DNA of 64,000 nt from Dyadobacter chenwenxiniae (GTDB lineage Bacteria > Bacteroidota > Bacteroidia > Cytophagales > Spirosomataceae), in NCBI RefSeq assembly GCF_022869785.1, contig NZ_CP094997.1, forward strand, positions 1,240,001 to 1,304,000, written 5' to 3'. Shown in pieces: positions 27,054 through 36,054 of this stretch (the first letter of the stretch is position 1; every line of letters begins with the position of its first letter). The notes under the pieces were generated by a model. The model did no database searches. It worked only from the letters and a program-made list of their open reading frames with translations, and was not told the origin of the DNA. A program made the translations under genes and the position numbers.

Positions 27054-28733
27054 ATGATTAAAAATTTTATCTCCATAGCGCTGCTTGCATTGCTATGCCT
27101 TGCACAATCCGTGTCGGCACAGACCACCACATTGGTGAATCCGATCTTGACAGGTTTTTATCCAGATCCGAGTGTGGTGCAGGTGGGCACAGATTACTAT
27201 CTGGTCAACTCCACATTCTCCTACTTTCCCGGCATTCCCGTTTTTCATAGCAAAGACCTCAAAAACTGGAAACAGGTTGGTAATGTCATTGATCGTGCTT
27301 CACAAATGGATTTCATGGGCGAGAAACTGACAAGAGGACTTTTTGCGCCTGCTATCAGCTATCACAAAGGGACTTTTTACGTCACTTGCACGGACATTGA
27401 CCATGATGGAAACTTTGTGGTTACTGCCAGGAATCCGGCTGGCCCTTGGAGCAACCCGATCCGCGTTCCGCAAGCGCGCGGCATAGATCCGTCGCTGTTT
27501 TTTGATGATGACGATAGAGCTTACATTATCTATAACAGCGATGCGCCGGACAGAAAACCGTTGTATTCCGGCCACAGAACGATCCGGATTTATGAAATTG
27601 ATCCCACCACTTTAAAGGTGATTGGTGAAGAAAAACAGCTTGTTAATGGGGGAGTGAATCTCAGCGAAAAGCCGGTTTGGATAGAAGCACCGCACATCAT
27701 GAAGCGAAATGGCTGGTATTATTTATATGCGGCAGAAGGTGGGACTTCGGTCAACCACACGGAAGTCGTTTTTCGCAGCAAGTCGGTTTGGGGGCCATTT
27801 GTTCCTTATGAAAACAATCCGATTTTAACCCAAAAAGGATTGCCTGATGACCGTAAAGATCCCATCACCTCAGCCGGTCACGCGCAGTTTGTAGACGGGC
27901 CGGACGGAAAAACCTACGCGATTTTCCTGGCAGTAAGACCTTATGAGGGCAATTATTACAACACAGGCCGCGAAACTTTCATCGCGCCTGTGGAATGGAA
28001 AAACGACTGGCCGGTTATCAATCCGCCCAGCAAGAATGTTGAATATAAATATACCGCCAACTATAAAGAAGTAAAGCAAAAGGACGCGCTTCCGCAGGCC
28101 GGCAATTTCGAATACACCTTAACATTCGAAAAGCAACTCGACCCCGCACTGCTTTTCATGAGGACAATTGACAGCAGTTCTTTCTCTTTATCAAAGCAAA
28201 ATGGTCTGACCATGAAGCTGAAACCCGAAACCATTATGGAATTGGGCAACCCATCATTCATCGGAAAACGCCAGCAGCATTTGTTTTGCACTGCCGAAAC
28301 GGAAATCGATTTTTCGCCCAAATCAGAGAAGGAAAAAGCAGGCCTGACCATTTTTCAGGATGAATCACATTTCTACTTTTTGAGCAAATCTGTGGAAAAT
28401 GGAAAACCTTTCGTGCAGCTTTTCAAAAGCGGTGCGGATGGAAAAAGCATGGAGCTGCTTGCTAAACAGTCCATTGCAGATGTTTCGAAACCAGTCAAAC
28501 TTCGCATCGTTGCAGAAGGTGATTTTTACAATTTTTATTTTTCTAATGGCAGTGCTTGGGAACTGCTCAAAGACAAAGTAGACGCCAAATTCCTGAGCAC
28601 AGAGGTCGCGGGAGGTTTTATCGGATGCTTGTTCGGCATGTACGCTACTTCCTCCGGAGGGCCGACTTCCAATTCTGCTTCATTTAAATATCTGAAATAC
28701 ACCGGTAATGATCCGATGTTCAAAAGCAAATAA
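27054..28733 (+). CDS. GH43 beta-xylosidase/arabinofuranosidase with C-terminal beta-sandwich
   Basis: The product is 559 residues from ATG 27054 (an in-frame GTG at 27042 adds four residues), with a signal peptide ending SVSAQT. The GH43 propeller (about residues 20-325) has Asp38 in FYPDPSV, Asp145 in GIDPSLF and Glu211 in WIEAPHIM as the catalytic set. A C-terminal concanavalin-like domain (about residues 345-555, GH43_C2/DUF1349 type) follows, with SEKEKAGLTIFQDESHFYF. This two-domain form is typical of exo-acting beta-xylosidases that take xylose from xylo-oligosaccharides. It is second in the enzyme operon, 5 bp before the VOC gene. Confidence 0.94.
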   Translation: MIKNFISIALLALLCLAQSVSAQTTTLVNPILTGFYPDPSVVQVGTDYYLVNSTFSYFPGIPVFHSKDLKNWKQVGNVIDRASQMDFMGEKLTRGLFAPAISYHKGTFYVTCTDIDHDGNFVVTARNPAGPWSNPIRVPQARGIDPSLFFDDDDRAYIIYNSDAPDRKPLYSGHRTIRIYEIDPTTLKVIGEEKQLVNGGVNLSEKPVWIEAPHIMKRNGWYYLYAAEGGTSVNHTEVVFRSKSVWGPFVPYENNPILTQKGLPDDRKDPITSAGHAQFVDGPDGKTYAIFLAVRPYEGNYYNTGRETFIAPVEWKNDWPVINPPSKNVEYKYTANYKEVKQKDALPQAGNFEYTLTFEKQLDPALLFMRTIDSSSFSLSKQNGLTMKLKPETIMELGNPSFIGKRQQHLFCTAETEIDFSPKSEKEKAGLTIFQDESHFYFLSKSVENGKPFVQLFKSGADGKSMELLAKQSIADVSKPVKLRIVAEGDFYNFYFSNGSAWELLKDKVDAKFLSTEVAGGFIGCLFGMYATSSGGPTSNSASFKYLKYTGNDPMFKSK

Positions 28734-28738
28734 ACATT

Positions 28739-29260
28739 ATGCAAAAATCTGTTTTAAATAATCTCCTGATCATCGCTGCGCTGCTTGTATGCAGTCTCGT
28801 TCATGCGCAGTCCAATTTTACGAGTAAGTCCATCGGCGTTGGCGTCGTGGTTGCGGACATGGAGCGCTCGCTGAATTTTTATGTCAATGGAATTGGCATG
28901 GTCAAAACCGGCAACTTCACCATCAATGCTGAATTTGGGAAGCGTGGCGGTTTGACCGGCGGTGAAGCCGTTGAAGTCAACATTCTGAAACTTGAAAACG
29001 GCCCCGAAGGCACCGATTGGAAACTAATGAGTTTTGGGAAAAAGGCCAGTCATCCGAAGTCAAAATTTATCCAGGACGATACAGGTCCGCAGTATATCAC
29101 CATTCAAGTCAAATCATTGAAACCCATTATTGAAAGGCTAAAAGAGCAGAAAGTGGCTTTTCTGGGAAGCACGCCGACGCCGTTGACAAAAGATAAGCAC
29201 TTCGTTTTAGTGCAGGACCCGGACGGCACATTTGTAGAGTTGATCGGGCCAATGGAATAG
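28739..29260 (+). CDS. Secreted VOC-fold (glyoxalase/bleomycin-resistance) protein
   Basis: The 173-residue protein has a clear cleavable signal peptide (ALLVCSLVHAQS), which is unusual for VOC proteins. The mature part is two beta-alpha-beta-beta-beta modules: SIGVGVVVADMERSLNFYVN starts the first and YITIQVKSLKPIIERLKEQ the second, closing FVLVQDPDGTFVELIGPME with the terminal metal-ligand Glu. It starts 5 bp after the GH43 stop, so it is tightly co-transcribed with xylan-degrading enzymes. The reaction is unknown. A periplasmic isomerase, lyase or sugar-binding role in xylan processing is possible. Confidence 0.88.
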   Translation: MQKSVLNNLLIIAALLVCSLVHAQSNFTSKSIGVGVVVADMERSLNFYVNGIGMVKTGNFTINAEFGKRGGLTGGEAVEVNILKLENGPEGTDWKLMSFGKKASHPKSKFIQDDTGPQYITIQVKSLKPIIERLKEQKVAFLGSTPTPLTKDKHFVLVQDPDGTFVELIGPME

Positions 29261-29332
29261 GAAAGGAGCGTTTTTCGCTTTTAGCAGATAGTCAATTGCT
29301 GGTTCAGGTGTTTTGCAGATCAATTAAATGAT

Positions 29333-30253
29333 ATGATTATGCTTAGAAATTGTCTTGTCTTTATCCTTTGTGCATGCTTTTCCCTCAGTGCTTTAGCACA
29401 AAAAGTGAAGCCAATACGGGTTTTGATCGTGGATGGATTTAGTAACCATGACTGGAAACAAACTACTGCTGTAACAAAATGGATATTGGAAGAAAGCGGA
29501 CGATTCGCGGTGGAGGTTAGTACGGTTCCCGCGGATAGTTTGGAAAGGAGCGCGTGGAACCCGGATTTTACCCAATATGCATTGATTGTCCAGAATACCA
29601 ACAACATCAAAAATCCCAATCTGCGCTGGTCAAGGCAAGCCGAAAGGCAATTGGAAGAATATGTGAAGAATGGCGGTGGCTTGTACATTCTTCATTCGGC
29701 TAACAATGCATTTCCTCATTGGAAAGAATACGACCAAATGATCGGACTGGGTTGGCGGCGCGCCTCCGAAGGCTATGCGTTGGAAATTGACGCAGCAAAA
29801 AGCATTACCCGGATCGCACCGGACGAAGGCAAAGGAACAGGGCACGGCGACAGGTTCAATGCATTGATCCAGGTTTTGACGCCACATCCCATTAACAAAG
29901 GATATCCCGATCAGTGGCAGACGGCCAATACGGAAGTTTACTATTTTCCTCGCGGACCAGCCGAGAACATCACCGTGCTGTCATGCGCTTTCGACAGCAC
30001 GAGTACCAAAAGGACCTGGCCAGTGGAATGGGTGGTGAAATATGGCAAAGGACGGATTTACAATTCAAGTTTGGGGCATCTTTGGAAGGGGGAAAGTTAC
30101 CCGCCTGCTTATCGCTGCATTGGTTACCAAACGACTGTTGTCAGGGCGGCGGAGTGGCTGGCGACAGGGAGAGTAACATTCCCGGTTCCTCCCAATTTCC
30201 CAACTGCTATCAGTCAGAGTCTGCGCCCGGAAGATTCCTTTAAAATGCCTTAG
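29333..30253 (+). CDS. Secreted ThuA-like domain protein
   Basis: The 306-residue protein has a signal peptide ending SLSALAQK, followed by a ThuA-like (class I glutamine-amidotransferase-like) domain. It begins KPIRVLIVDGFSNHDWKQTTAVTKWILEE and continues with LEEYVKNGGGLYILHSANNAF, TGHGDRFNALI and VVKYGKGRIYNSSLGH. No amidotransferase Cys triad is evident at the elbow, as usual for ThuA. The family is named from trehalose use but its chemistry is undefined; many members sit in Bacteroidota and Planctomycetota glycan loci. It lies between the VOC and the double-esterase genes in the xylan operon, 47 bp before the latter. Its role there is open. Confidence 0.87.
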   Translation: MIMLRNCLVFILCACFSLSALAQKVKPIRVLIVDGFSNHDWKQTTAVTKWILEESGRFAVEVSTVPADSLERSAWNPDFTQYALIVQNTNNIKNPNLRWSRQAERQLEEYVKNGGGLYILHSANNAFPHWKEYDQMIGLGWRRASEGYALEIDAAKSITRIAPDEGKGTGHGDRFNALIQVLTPHPINKGYPDQWQTANTEVYYFPRGPAENITVLSCAFDSTSTKRTWPVEWVVKYGKGRIYNSSLGHLWKGESYPPAYRCIGYQTTVVRAAEWLATGRVTFPVPPNFPTAISQSLRPEDSFKMP

Positions 30254-30300
30254 TATAGTAAAAAAGCCAATTAATGCTGAACCTATATCCTTTTTGAATC

Positions 30301-32235
30301 ATGAAACGAATTTTATCTATTGTAATGAGCGTTCTGCTCCTCGTATCGACCAGCCAGGCGCAGGAAATTTTGAAAGAAATGCCCAAGGGTTATGACACTG
30401 TGCAATCCGGCGTAGCTGCGGGGAAGATTGATTCGGTTCAGTATCAGTCCAAAACGGTGGGAACGAAGCGTAAGGTGCTGATTTATACGCCTCCTGGTTT
30501 TAATAAAAAGACGAAATATCCGGTGCTTTATCTTTTGCACGGTATTGGCGGGGATGAAAAGGAATGGCTGAAAGGCGGCAATCCGCAGCTAATCCTGGAT
30601 AATCTATATGCAGAAAAGAAAATCGAACCCATGATCGTGGTCATGCCGAATGGCAGGGCGATGAAGGATGATGCTGCGACAGGCAACATTATGGCTCCCG
30701 ACAAGGTGGCTGCATTTGCCACATTCGAGCAGGATTTGCTGAAAGATCTGATTCCTTTTGTAGAAAGCAAATATCCCGTTTTGAAAGATCGTGAGCATCG
30801 TGCGATTGCCGGACTTTCGATGGGCGGCGGCCAGTCGCTGAATTTCGGTTTGGGCAATTTGGATCAGTTTGCGTGGGTAGGAGGGTTTTCATCCGCGCCG
30901 AATACGAAGGCTCCTGCCGAACTAATGCCGAACCCTGAGGAAGCAAAAAAGAAATTGAAATTACTTTTCATTTCCTGCGGCGATGAGGACCGGCTGATTA
31001 CATTCAGCAAGCGCACGCACGATTATTTGTTTGAAAACAATGTTCCGCACATCTTTTACATTGAGCCGGGCGTGCATGATTTCAAGGTTTGGAAAAATGG
31101 TTTGTATATGTTTTCTCAGTTTTTGTTCAAACCTGTTGATGTTCCTTCTTTGACGAAATACACCATTCTGGGATCACCAGCCTCGACAAACATTCGCAAT
31201 GTAAAATACCCTCAGATCCTGCCGGACAATCGGGTTGTTTTCCGTACCAAAGCGCCCAATGCACAAAAAGTGCAGGTAGATCTGGGGAAAAAGTATGATA
31301 TGGTGAAAGACACCGCAGGCGTTTGGTCCGTGACGACGGATTCCATCGGCGAAGGTTTTCATTACTATTCGTTGCTGATCGACGGCGTCGCGTTAGCCGA
31401 TCCGGCCAGCGAGACATTTTATGGAATGGGACGCATGGCGAGCGGCATTGAAATACCATTCCGGGGCGGCGGCTATTATGCGATGCGCGATGTCCCGCAC
31501 GGCGATATCCGCGTCAAAAAATACCTTTCGAAAGCCAGCAATTCCTGGCGGGAAATGTATGTATACACGCCTCCCGGCTACGATCAATCGACTGAAAAGT
31601 ATCCCGTGCTATATCTATTACACGGCGGCGGCGAAGACCAGAGAGGCTGGGCCACGCAGGGGAAAACTAATTTGATCCTCGATAACCTCATTGCGGACGG
31701 CAAAGCGAAACCGATGCTGGTGGTAATGATGGACGGAAACCTGGGCAGTCCGATGGGGCCGGGCAGTATGGCTACCGCCGGTGATGGCTTTCTGAAAATC
31801 TTCGAAAGTGAGCTAAAACTTGGGGCGCTCCCATTTGTAGAAAGCAACTTCCGCGTGCAGGCCGATGCAGCGCATCGCGCGTTGGCGGGGCTATCCATGG
31901 GCGGGATACAGACATTATATGCAGGGGTGAAAAACACCGATCTGTTTTCGTCCCTGGGCGTGTTCAGCTCCGGGTGGTTTGCCAACAATGACGCATTATC
32001 CGGCCCGCATTATGCATTTGCCAAAGACAATGCAAAAACCATAAACGGCAATCTAAAAAATTTCTGGATTTCGATGGGCGGCGAGGAAGATATCGCTTAC
32101 AAAAACTGCAAGATCATGCTTTCCAAATACGACGAGCTAGGCATCAAATACCAATACAGCGAATATCGAGGCGGCCACACGTGGCCGGTTTGGCGACATG
32201 ACCTATTCGGGTTTTCGCAGCTATTATTTAAATAA
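30301..32235 (+). CDS. Tandem CE1-type esterase (two alpha/beta-hydrolase domains)
   Basis: The 644-residue secreted protein has a signal peptide ending STSQAQE and two complete esterase-D/feruloyl-esterase-like domains. Domain one (about residues 45-280) has YPVLYLLHGIGGDEKEW, nucleophile Ser173 in GLSMGG and GVHDFKVW with the catalytic His. A beta-sandwich linker of E-set/CBM48 type (about 290-395, NVKYPQILPDNRVVFRTKAPNAQKV) follows. Domain two (about 410-644) has YPVLYLLHGGGEDQRGW, Ser532 in GLSMGG and YRGGHTWPVW with its His. Both active sites look intact. In a xylan locus the likely activities are feruloyl or acetyl ester removal; whether the two halves differ in specificity cannot be read from sequence. 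Confidence 0.92.
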   Translation: MKRILSIVMSVLLLVSTSQAQEILKEMPKGYDTVQSGVAAGKIDSVQYQSKTVGTKRKVLIYTPPGFNKKTKYPVLYLLHGIGGDEKEWLKGGNPQLILDNLYAEKKIEPMIVVMPNGRAMKDDAATGNIMAPDKVAAFATFEQDLLKDLIPFVESKYPVLKDREHRAIAGLSMGGGQSLNFGLGNLDQFAWVGGFSSAPNTKAPAELMPNPEEAKKKLKLLFISCGDEDRLITFSKRTHDYLFENNVPHIFYIEPGVHDFKVWKNGLYMFSQFLFKPVDVPSLTKYTILGSPASTNIRNVKYPQILPDNRVVFRTKAPNAQKVQVDLGKKYDMVKDTAGVWSVTTDSIGEGFHYYSLLIDGVALADPASETFYGMGRMASGIEIPFRGGGYYAMRDVPHGDIRVKKYLSKASNSWREMYVYTPPGYDQSTEKYPVLYLLHGGGEDQRGWATQGKTNLILDNLIADGKAKPMLVVMMDGNLGSPMGPGSMATAGDGFLKIFESELKLGALPFVESNFRVQADAAHRALAGLSMGGIQTLYAGVKNTDLFSSLGVFSSGWFANNDALSGPHYAFAKDNAKTINGNLKNFWISMGGEEDIAYKNCKIMLSKYDELGIKYQYSEYRGGHTWPVWRHDLFGFSQLLFK

Positions 32236-32262
32236 TATTTTCATCAACTCTGACATTAAATC

Positions 32263-33351
32263 ATGGTAAAGTCATCCCCATTAAAGTCTTGGGTGCAATG
32301 TATGGTTGTCTCGACCACATTGTTTTCGTCGCACCAGCTTTTCGCGCAAAAATCCCTCAAAGAAGCATACAAAGATTATTTCCCAATCGGCGTGGCGGTT
32401 TCTCCCAGAAGTGTGACCGGCCCGGAGGCGGAACTCATTAAGCAGCAATTCAATAGCATTACGCCTGAAAACGCCATGAAAATGGGGCCGATTCATCCCG
32501 AGAAAAACCAATACAATTGGAAAGATGGAGACGCAATTGTTGAATTTGGACAATCGAACGGCATCAAAGTCAGAGGCCACACATTATGCTGGCATAACCA
32601 GACGCCGAAATGGTTTTTTACAGATTCAACCGGCGCACAGGTTTCACGGGAAGAATTGTTGGCCCGTTTGAAACAGCACATCACCGACGTTGTGACGCAC
32701 TACAAAGGCAAAATCTACGCCTGGGATGTTGTGAATGAAGCCGTTCCCGACACGGGCAAAGGCATTTACAGGGAATCAAAATTTTACCAGATCATCGGTG
32801 AAGATTACATTCAAAAAGCATTTGAATATGCGCATGCTGCGGATCCCGGTGCCAAGCTTTTTTACAATGATTACAACACGGAAAGTGCCGTTAAAAGGGA
32901 GAAGATCTATCAATTGGTAAAAAAATTGAAAGACAAAAACGTCCCGATTCATGGCGTGGGGTTGCAGGCACATTGGTCTATTTTTGAACCCACGCAGGCA
33001 GAACTGGAAAAGTCTATTACACAGTTTGCGAGCCTGGGCCTGGCGGTTCAGATCACGGAACTCGACGTTTCAGTACATCCCAAAGAGCACGAGCGCCGCG
33101 AAAGAAAAGCTGGCGACGAAAAGAGCGTTTTGACTCCGGAAATGGAGCAAAAGCAGGCAGCGCATTACAAGATGATTTTTGACACTTTCCGGAAACATAA
33201 AGGCACCATTACCGGCATCACTTTCTGGAATGTTTCAGACAAAACGACCTGGCTGGATAACTTCCCGGTGCCTGGCCGCAAAGATTATCCATTGCTTTTT
33301 GACCAGAATTATAAACCTAAAAAAGCATTTGAAGGCGTCGTGAATTTCTAA
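32263..33351 (+). CDS. GH10 endo-1,4-beta-xylanase
   Basis: The 362-residue enzyme has a signal peptide (TTLFSSHQLFAQK) and a single GH10 TIM barrel. Family marks are FNSITPENAMKMG, VRGHTLCWHNQTPKWF, the acid/base Glu159 in WDVVNEAV, GVGLQAHW, the nucleophile Glu266 in ITELDVS, and the closing TFWNVSDKTTWLDNFP. There is no carbohydrate-binding module. It cleaves the beta-1,4-xylan backbone and is the defining activity of this locus. It sits 27 bp after the tandem esterase and 28 bp before the esterase fusion. No lipobox is visible, so a periplasmic or soluble secreted location is likely. Confidence 0.96.
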   Translation: MVKSSPLKSWVQCMVVSTTLFSSHQLFAQKSLKEAYKDYFPIGVAVSPRSVTGPEAELIKQQFNSITPENAMKMGPIHPEKNQYNWKDGDAIVEFGQSNGIKVRGHTLCWHNQTPKWFFTDSTGAQVSREELLARLKQHITDVVTHYKGKIYAWDVVNEAVPDTGKGIYRESKFYQIIGEDYIQKAFEYAHAADPGAKLFYNDYNTESAVKREKIYQLVKKLKDKNVPIHGVGLQAHWSIFEPTQAELEKSITQFASLGLAVQITELDVSVHPKEHERRERKAGDEKSVLTPEMEQKQAAHYKMIFDTFRKHKGTITGITFWNVSDKTTWLDNFPVPGRKDYPLLFDQNYKPKKAFEGVVNF

Positions 33352-33379
33352 AAGCTCTTGTCCTCTGATCTGCAAACTG

Positions 33380-36049
33380 ATGCGCGTTGTTAAGTTTTTA
33401 TTGTTATTAATCATCCTTTCCGGCAAAGCATTTGCGCAGGTCCGCTTGCCAAAACTGGTCTCGGATAATATGGTTTTGCAGCGCGACCAGCCTATAACTG
33501 TTTGGGGTTGGGCGACGCCAAAGGAAAAAGTTACAGTCACGTGTAAAGGCACAAGTCGCAGTGCGGTGACCGGTGCCGATGGCAAATGGACAATCCTGCT
33601 GCCCGCGCAACCGGCCGGGACAGGTTTTGAAATGCTGGTAAAAGGCAAAAACCAGGTTCGTATCAAAAATATCGCCTTCGGTGATGTGTGGCTTTGCAAT
33701 GGACAGAGCAATATGGTGATCAACATGGAGCGTGTGAAGGAACGTTTCCCTGACGATATTGTCACCGCGGATTATCCGGATATCCGCAATTTTTTCATTC
33801 CCACAGCAACCGATTTGAATGGGCCCCGGCGAGATTTTCCCAATGCAGAGTGGAAAGCAGCCAGTCCCAAAGACGGGCTGGGCTTTGGCGCTGTTTCCTA
33901 TTTTTTTGCAAGAGACCTTTACGATCAATACAAAGTGCCCATCGGCATCATTAACAGTTCGGTGGGAGGCACGCCGATCGAGGCATGGATCAGTGAAGGC
34001 GGTTATAAAGATTTTACTGACATTCAAAGGATTATTGATAGAAACAAAGATACTTCCTATGTGAATTCAAGGAAGCAGAAGGATTTAAACAATGCGCCAA
34101 AGCAGCCCAAGTCAACCGATCCCGGACTAAGCGAACATTGGGAAAGCGAGGCATATCAGCCAAAAGGATGGCGGAACTTCAACATTCCAGGTTACTGGGA
34201 AGATCAGGGGCTGAAAGATCTCGATGGTGTGGTCTGGTTTCGCAGGGAATTTGAGGTGCCCGAAAACTGGATCGGCAAGCCGGTGAAGCTCTACATGGGG
34301 CGCATCGTGGATGCAGATCAGATGTTTGTCAACGGAAAAAGTATTGGGAATGTGACCTATCAATATCCGCCCCGGCGATATGAGATTCCGGCAGGTTTGT
34401 TGAAATCGGGTAAGAATACATTTGTGATCCGGGTTACAAACTCGGCAGGAAAGGGCGGTTTTGTGCCTGATAAGCCGTATTTTATGACAGCGAATGATCA
34501 GCAGATCGATCTTAAGGGCACTTGGCAATATAAGGTCGGCCAGGTTTTTCAGTCCAGCGAAATGGCGGATGTCAAGCATGTTCCTTTCGTCGCCCAAAAT
34601 CAGCCTGCTGCACTTTTCAATGCGATGATCGCCCCGGCTCTGCCTATGAAACTGAAAGGTTTTCTCTGGTATCAGGGCGAGTCGAATGTAGGCGATCCAA
34701 AACCTTATGGCGCACTCCTGCCCGCATTGATCCATGACCGGCGCAGGCTCTGGAACGATGAGAGGTTACCTTTTCTGGTGGTGCAGCTTCCCAACTTTCA
34801 GGATATAGATTTCACACCCGCCGAAAGCAATATGGCGTTGCTGCGTGAAGCGCAGAACCAGGCATTAATGTTGGATAACACCGCCGTCACTGTCACGTTA
34901 GATCTGGGAGAGTGGAACGACATTCATCCGTTAAACAAAAAAGACATTGGGAAAAGACTGGCGCTCTCTGCCAGAAACCTGGCATACGGAGAAAAAAATG
35001 TGATTTACAGAGGGCCAACGCTTAAATCACAGCGCATCACACGAGACAAAATGCTCTTAACGTTCGATCATGTTGTCGATGGCATAAAGTCTGGTGACCA
35101 GGAAGCATTGCGCTGGTTTTCACTAGCGGATAATGATAAGAAATTTTTCTGGGCCAATGCAAGAATTGTAGGCAAAGACCAGGTCGAACTAAGCAGCGAA
35201 ACGGTTAAGACACCCAAATACGCTCGTTATGCCTGGCAGGACAATCCCGAAGGCATTAACTTTTACAATTCAGCCGGTCTGCCCGCGTCACCATTCCGGA
35301 CGGATAGTGAGCAACTGGACGAAACCAAACCCTGGAAAGGGAAAAAGTGCGCCGTTGTGCTGACTTATGACGACGCATTGAATGTCCATCTGGATCATGT
35401 GATACCAGCACTGGATTCGCTTGACCTGAAAGGATCATTTTATTTAACCGCTTCATCGGATGCGGCGCGTAACCGGATCAAAGACTGGAGAGCAGCCGCT
35501 GCAAACGGACATGAACTCGGAAATCACACCCTTTATCACCCCTGCGATGCAACCGGGCCCGGCATGAGCTGGGTGAAACCCGAGTATGACCTCAGCAAGT
35601 ATAGCATGGCCAGGATTCAGGATGAGATCCGGATGTGTAACGCATTTTTGAAATCGATCGATGGCCTGGACAAGCGCACATTTGCATTCACATGCGGCCA
35701 CAAAAAAGTTGCAGAAGGAGAATTTATACAGACACTCTCCGACGAATTTATAGCCGCAAGAGCGGTAAGACATGAAATGCACGCTTTTGAGGAACAAAAC
35801 CTGATGGACGTGGACTGTTATTCGATGGCAGAAAAATCAGGACAGGAAATGATCAGCCTCGTAAAGCAGGCACAGCAAAGCGGAAAGCTGCTTGTTTTTC
35901 TCTTTCATGGCGTGGGCGGGGAACATGCGCTCAATGTCTCCAACCGTGCGCACAGTGAGTTGCTCCATTATTTGAAGGAGAATGAAAAGGACATTTACGT
36001 GGATACTATGCGCAATGTAGCAGGGCATATCCAGCATTTGAAGAAATAA
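33380..36049 (+). CDS. Fusion: SASA/CE20-like acetylesterase + polysaccharide deacetylase-like domain
   Basis: The 889-residue secreted protein (signal peptide ending GKAFAQV) joins two hydrolase types. Residues about 20-640 are a sialate-O-acetylesterase-like SGNH enzyme: GQSNM near residue 110 with the nucleophile Ser, WYQGESN near 430, and NDIHP near 515 with the catalytic Asp-His. A jelly-roll insert sits between them (about 245-370, GVVWFRREFEVPENW). Residues about 655-889 form a NodB-like domain: VLTYDDALN with the metal Asp pair, NGHELGNHTLYHP with the His pair, and a late FLFHGVGG. Both halves could remove acetyl groups from decorated xylan. It lies between GH10 and GH67 in the operon. 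Confidence 0.9.
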   Translation: MRVVKFLLLLIILSGKAFAQVRLPKLVSDNMVLQRDQPITVWGWATPKEKVTVTCKGTSRSAVTGADGKWTILLPAQPAGTGFEMLVKGKNQVRIKNIAFGDVWLCNGQSNMVINMERVKERFPDDIVTADYPDIRNFFIPTATDLNGPRRDFPNAEWKAASPKDGLGFGAVSYFFARDLYDQYKVPIGIINSSVGGTPIEAWISEGGYKDFTDIQRIIDRNKDTSYVNSRKQKDLNNAPKQPKSTDPGLSEHWESEAYQPKGWRNFNIPGYWEDQGLKDLDGVVWFRREFEVPENWIGKPVKLYMGRIVDADQMFVNGKSIGNVTYQYPPRRYEIPAGLLKSGKNTFVIRVTNSAGKGGFVPDKPYFMTANDQQIDLKGTWQYKVGQVFQSSEMADVKHVPFVAQNQPAALFNAMIAPALPMKLKGFLWYQGESNVGDPKPYGALLPALIHDRRRLWNDERLPFLVVQLPNFQDIDFTPAESNMALLREAQNQALMLDNTAVTVTLDLGEWNDIHPLNKKDIGKRLALSARNLAYGEKNVIYRGPTLKSQRITRDKMLLTFDHVVDGIKSGDQEALRWFSLADNDKKFFWANARIVGKDQVELSSETVKTPKYARYAWQDNPEGINFYNSAGLPASPFRTDSEQLDETKPWKGKKCAVVLTYDDALNVHLDHVIPALDSLDLKGSFYLTASSDAARNRIKDWRAAAANGHELGNHTLYHPCDATGPGMSWVKPEYDLSKYSMARIQDEIRMCNAFLKSIDGLDKRTFAFTCGHKKVAEGEFIQTLSDEFIAARAVRHEMHAFEEQNLMDVDCYSMAEKSGQEMISLVKQAQQSGKLLVFLFHGVGGEHALNVSNRAHSELLHYLKENEKDIYVDTMRNVAGHIQHLKK

Positions 36050-36054
36050 TTTAC

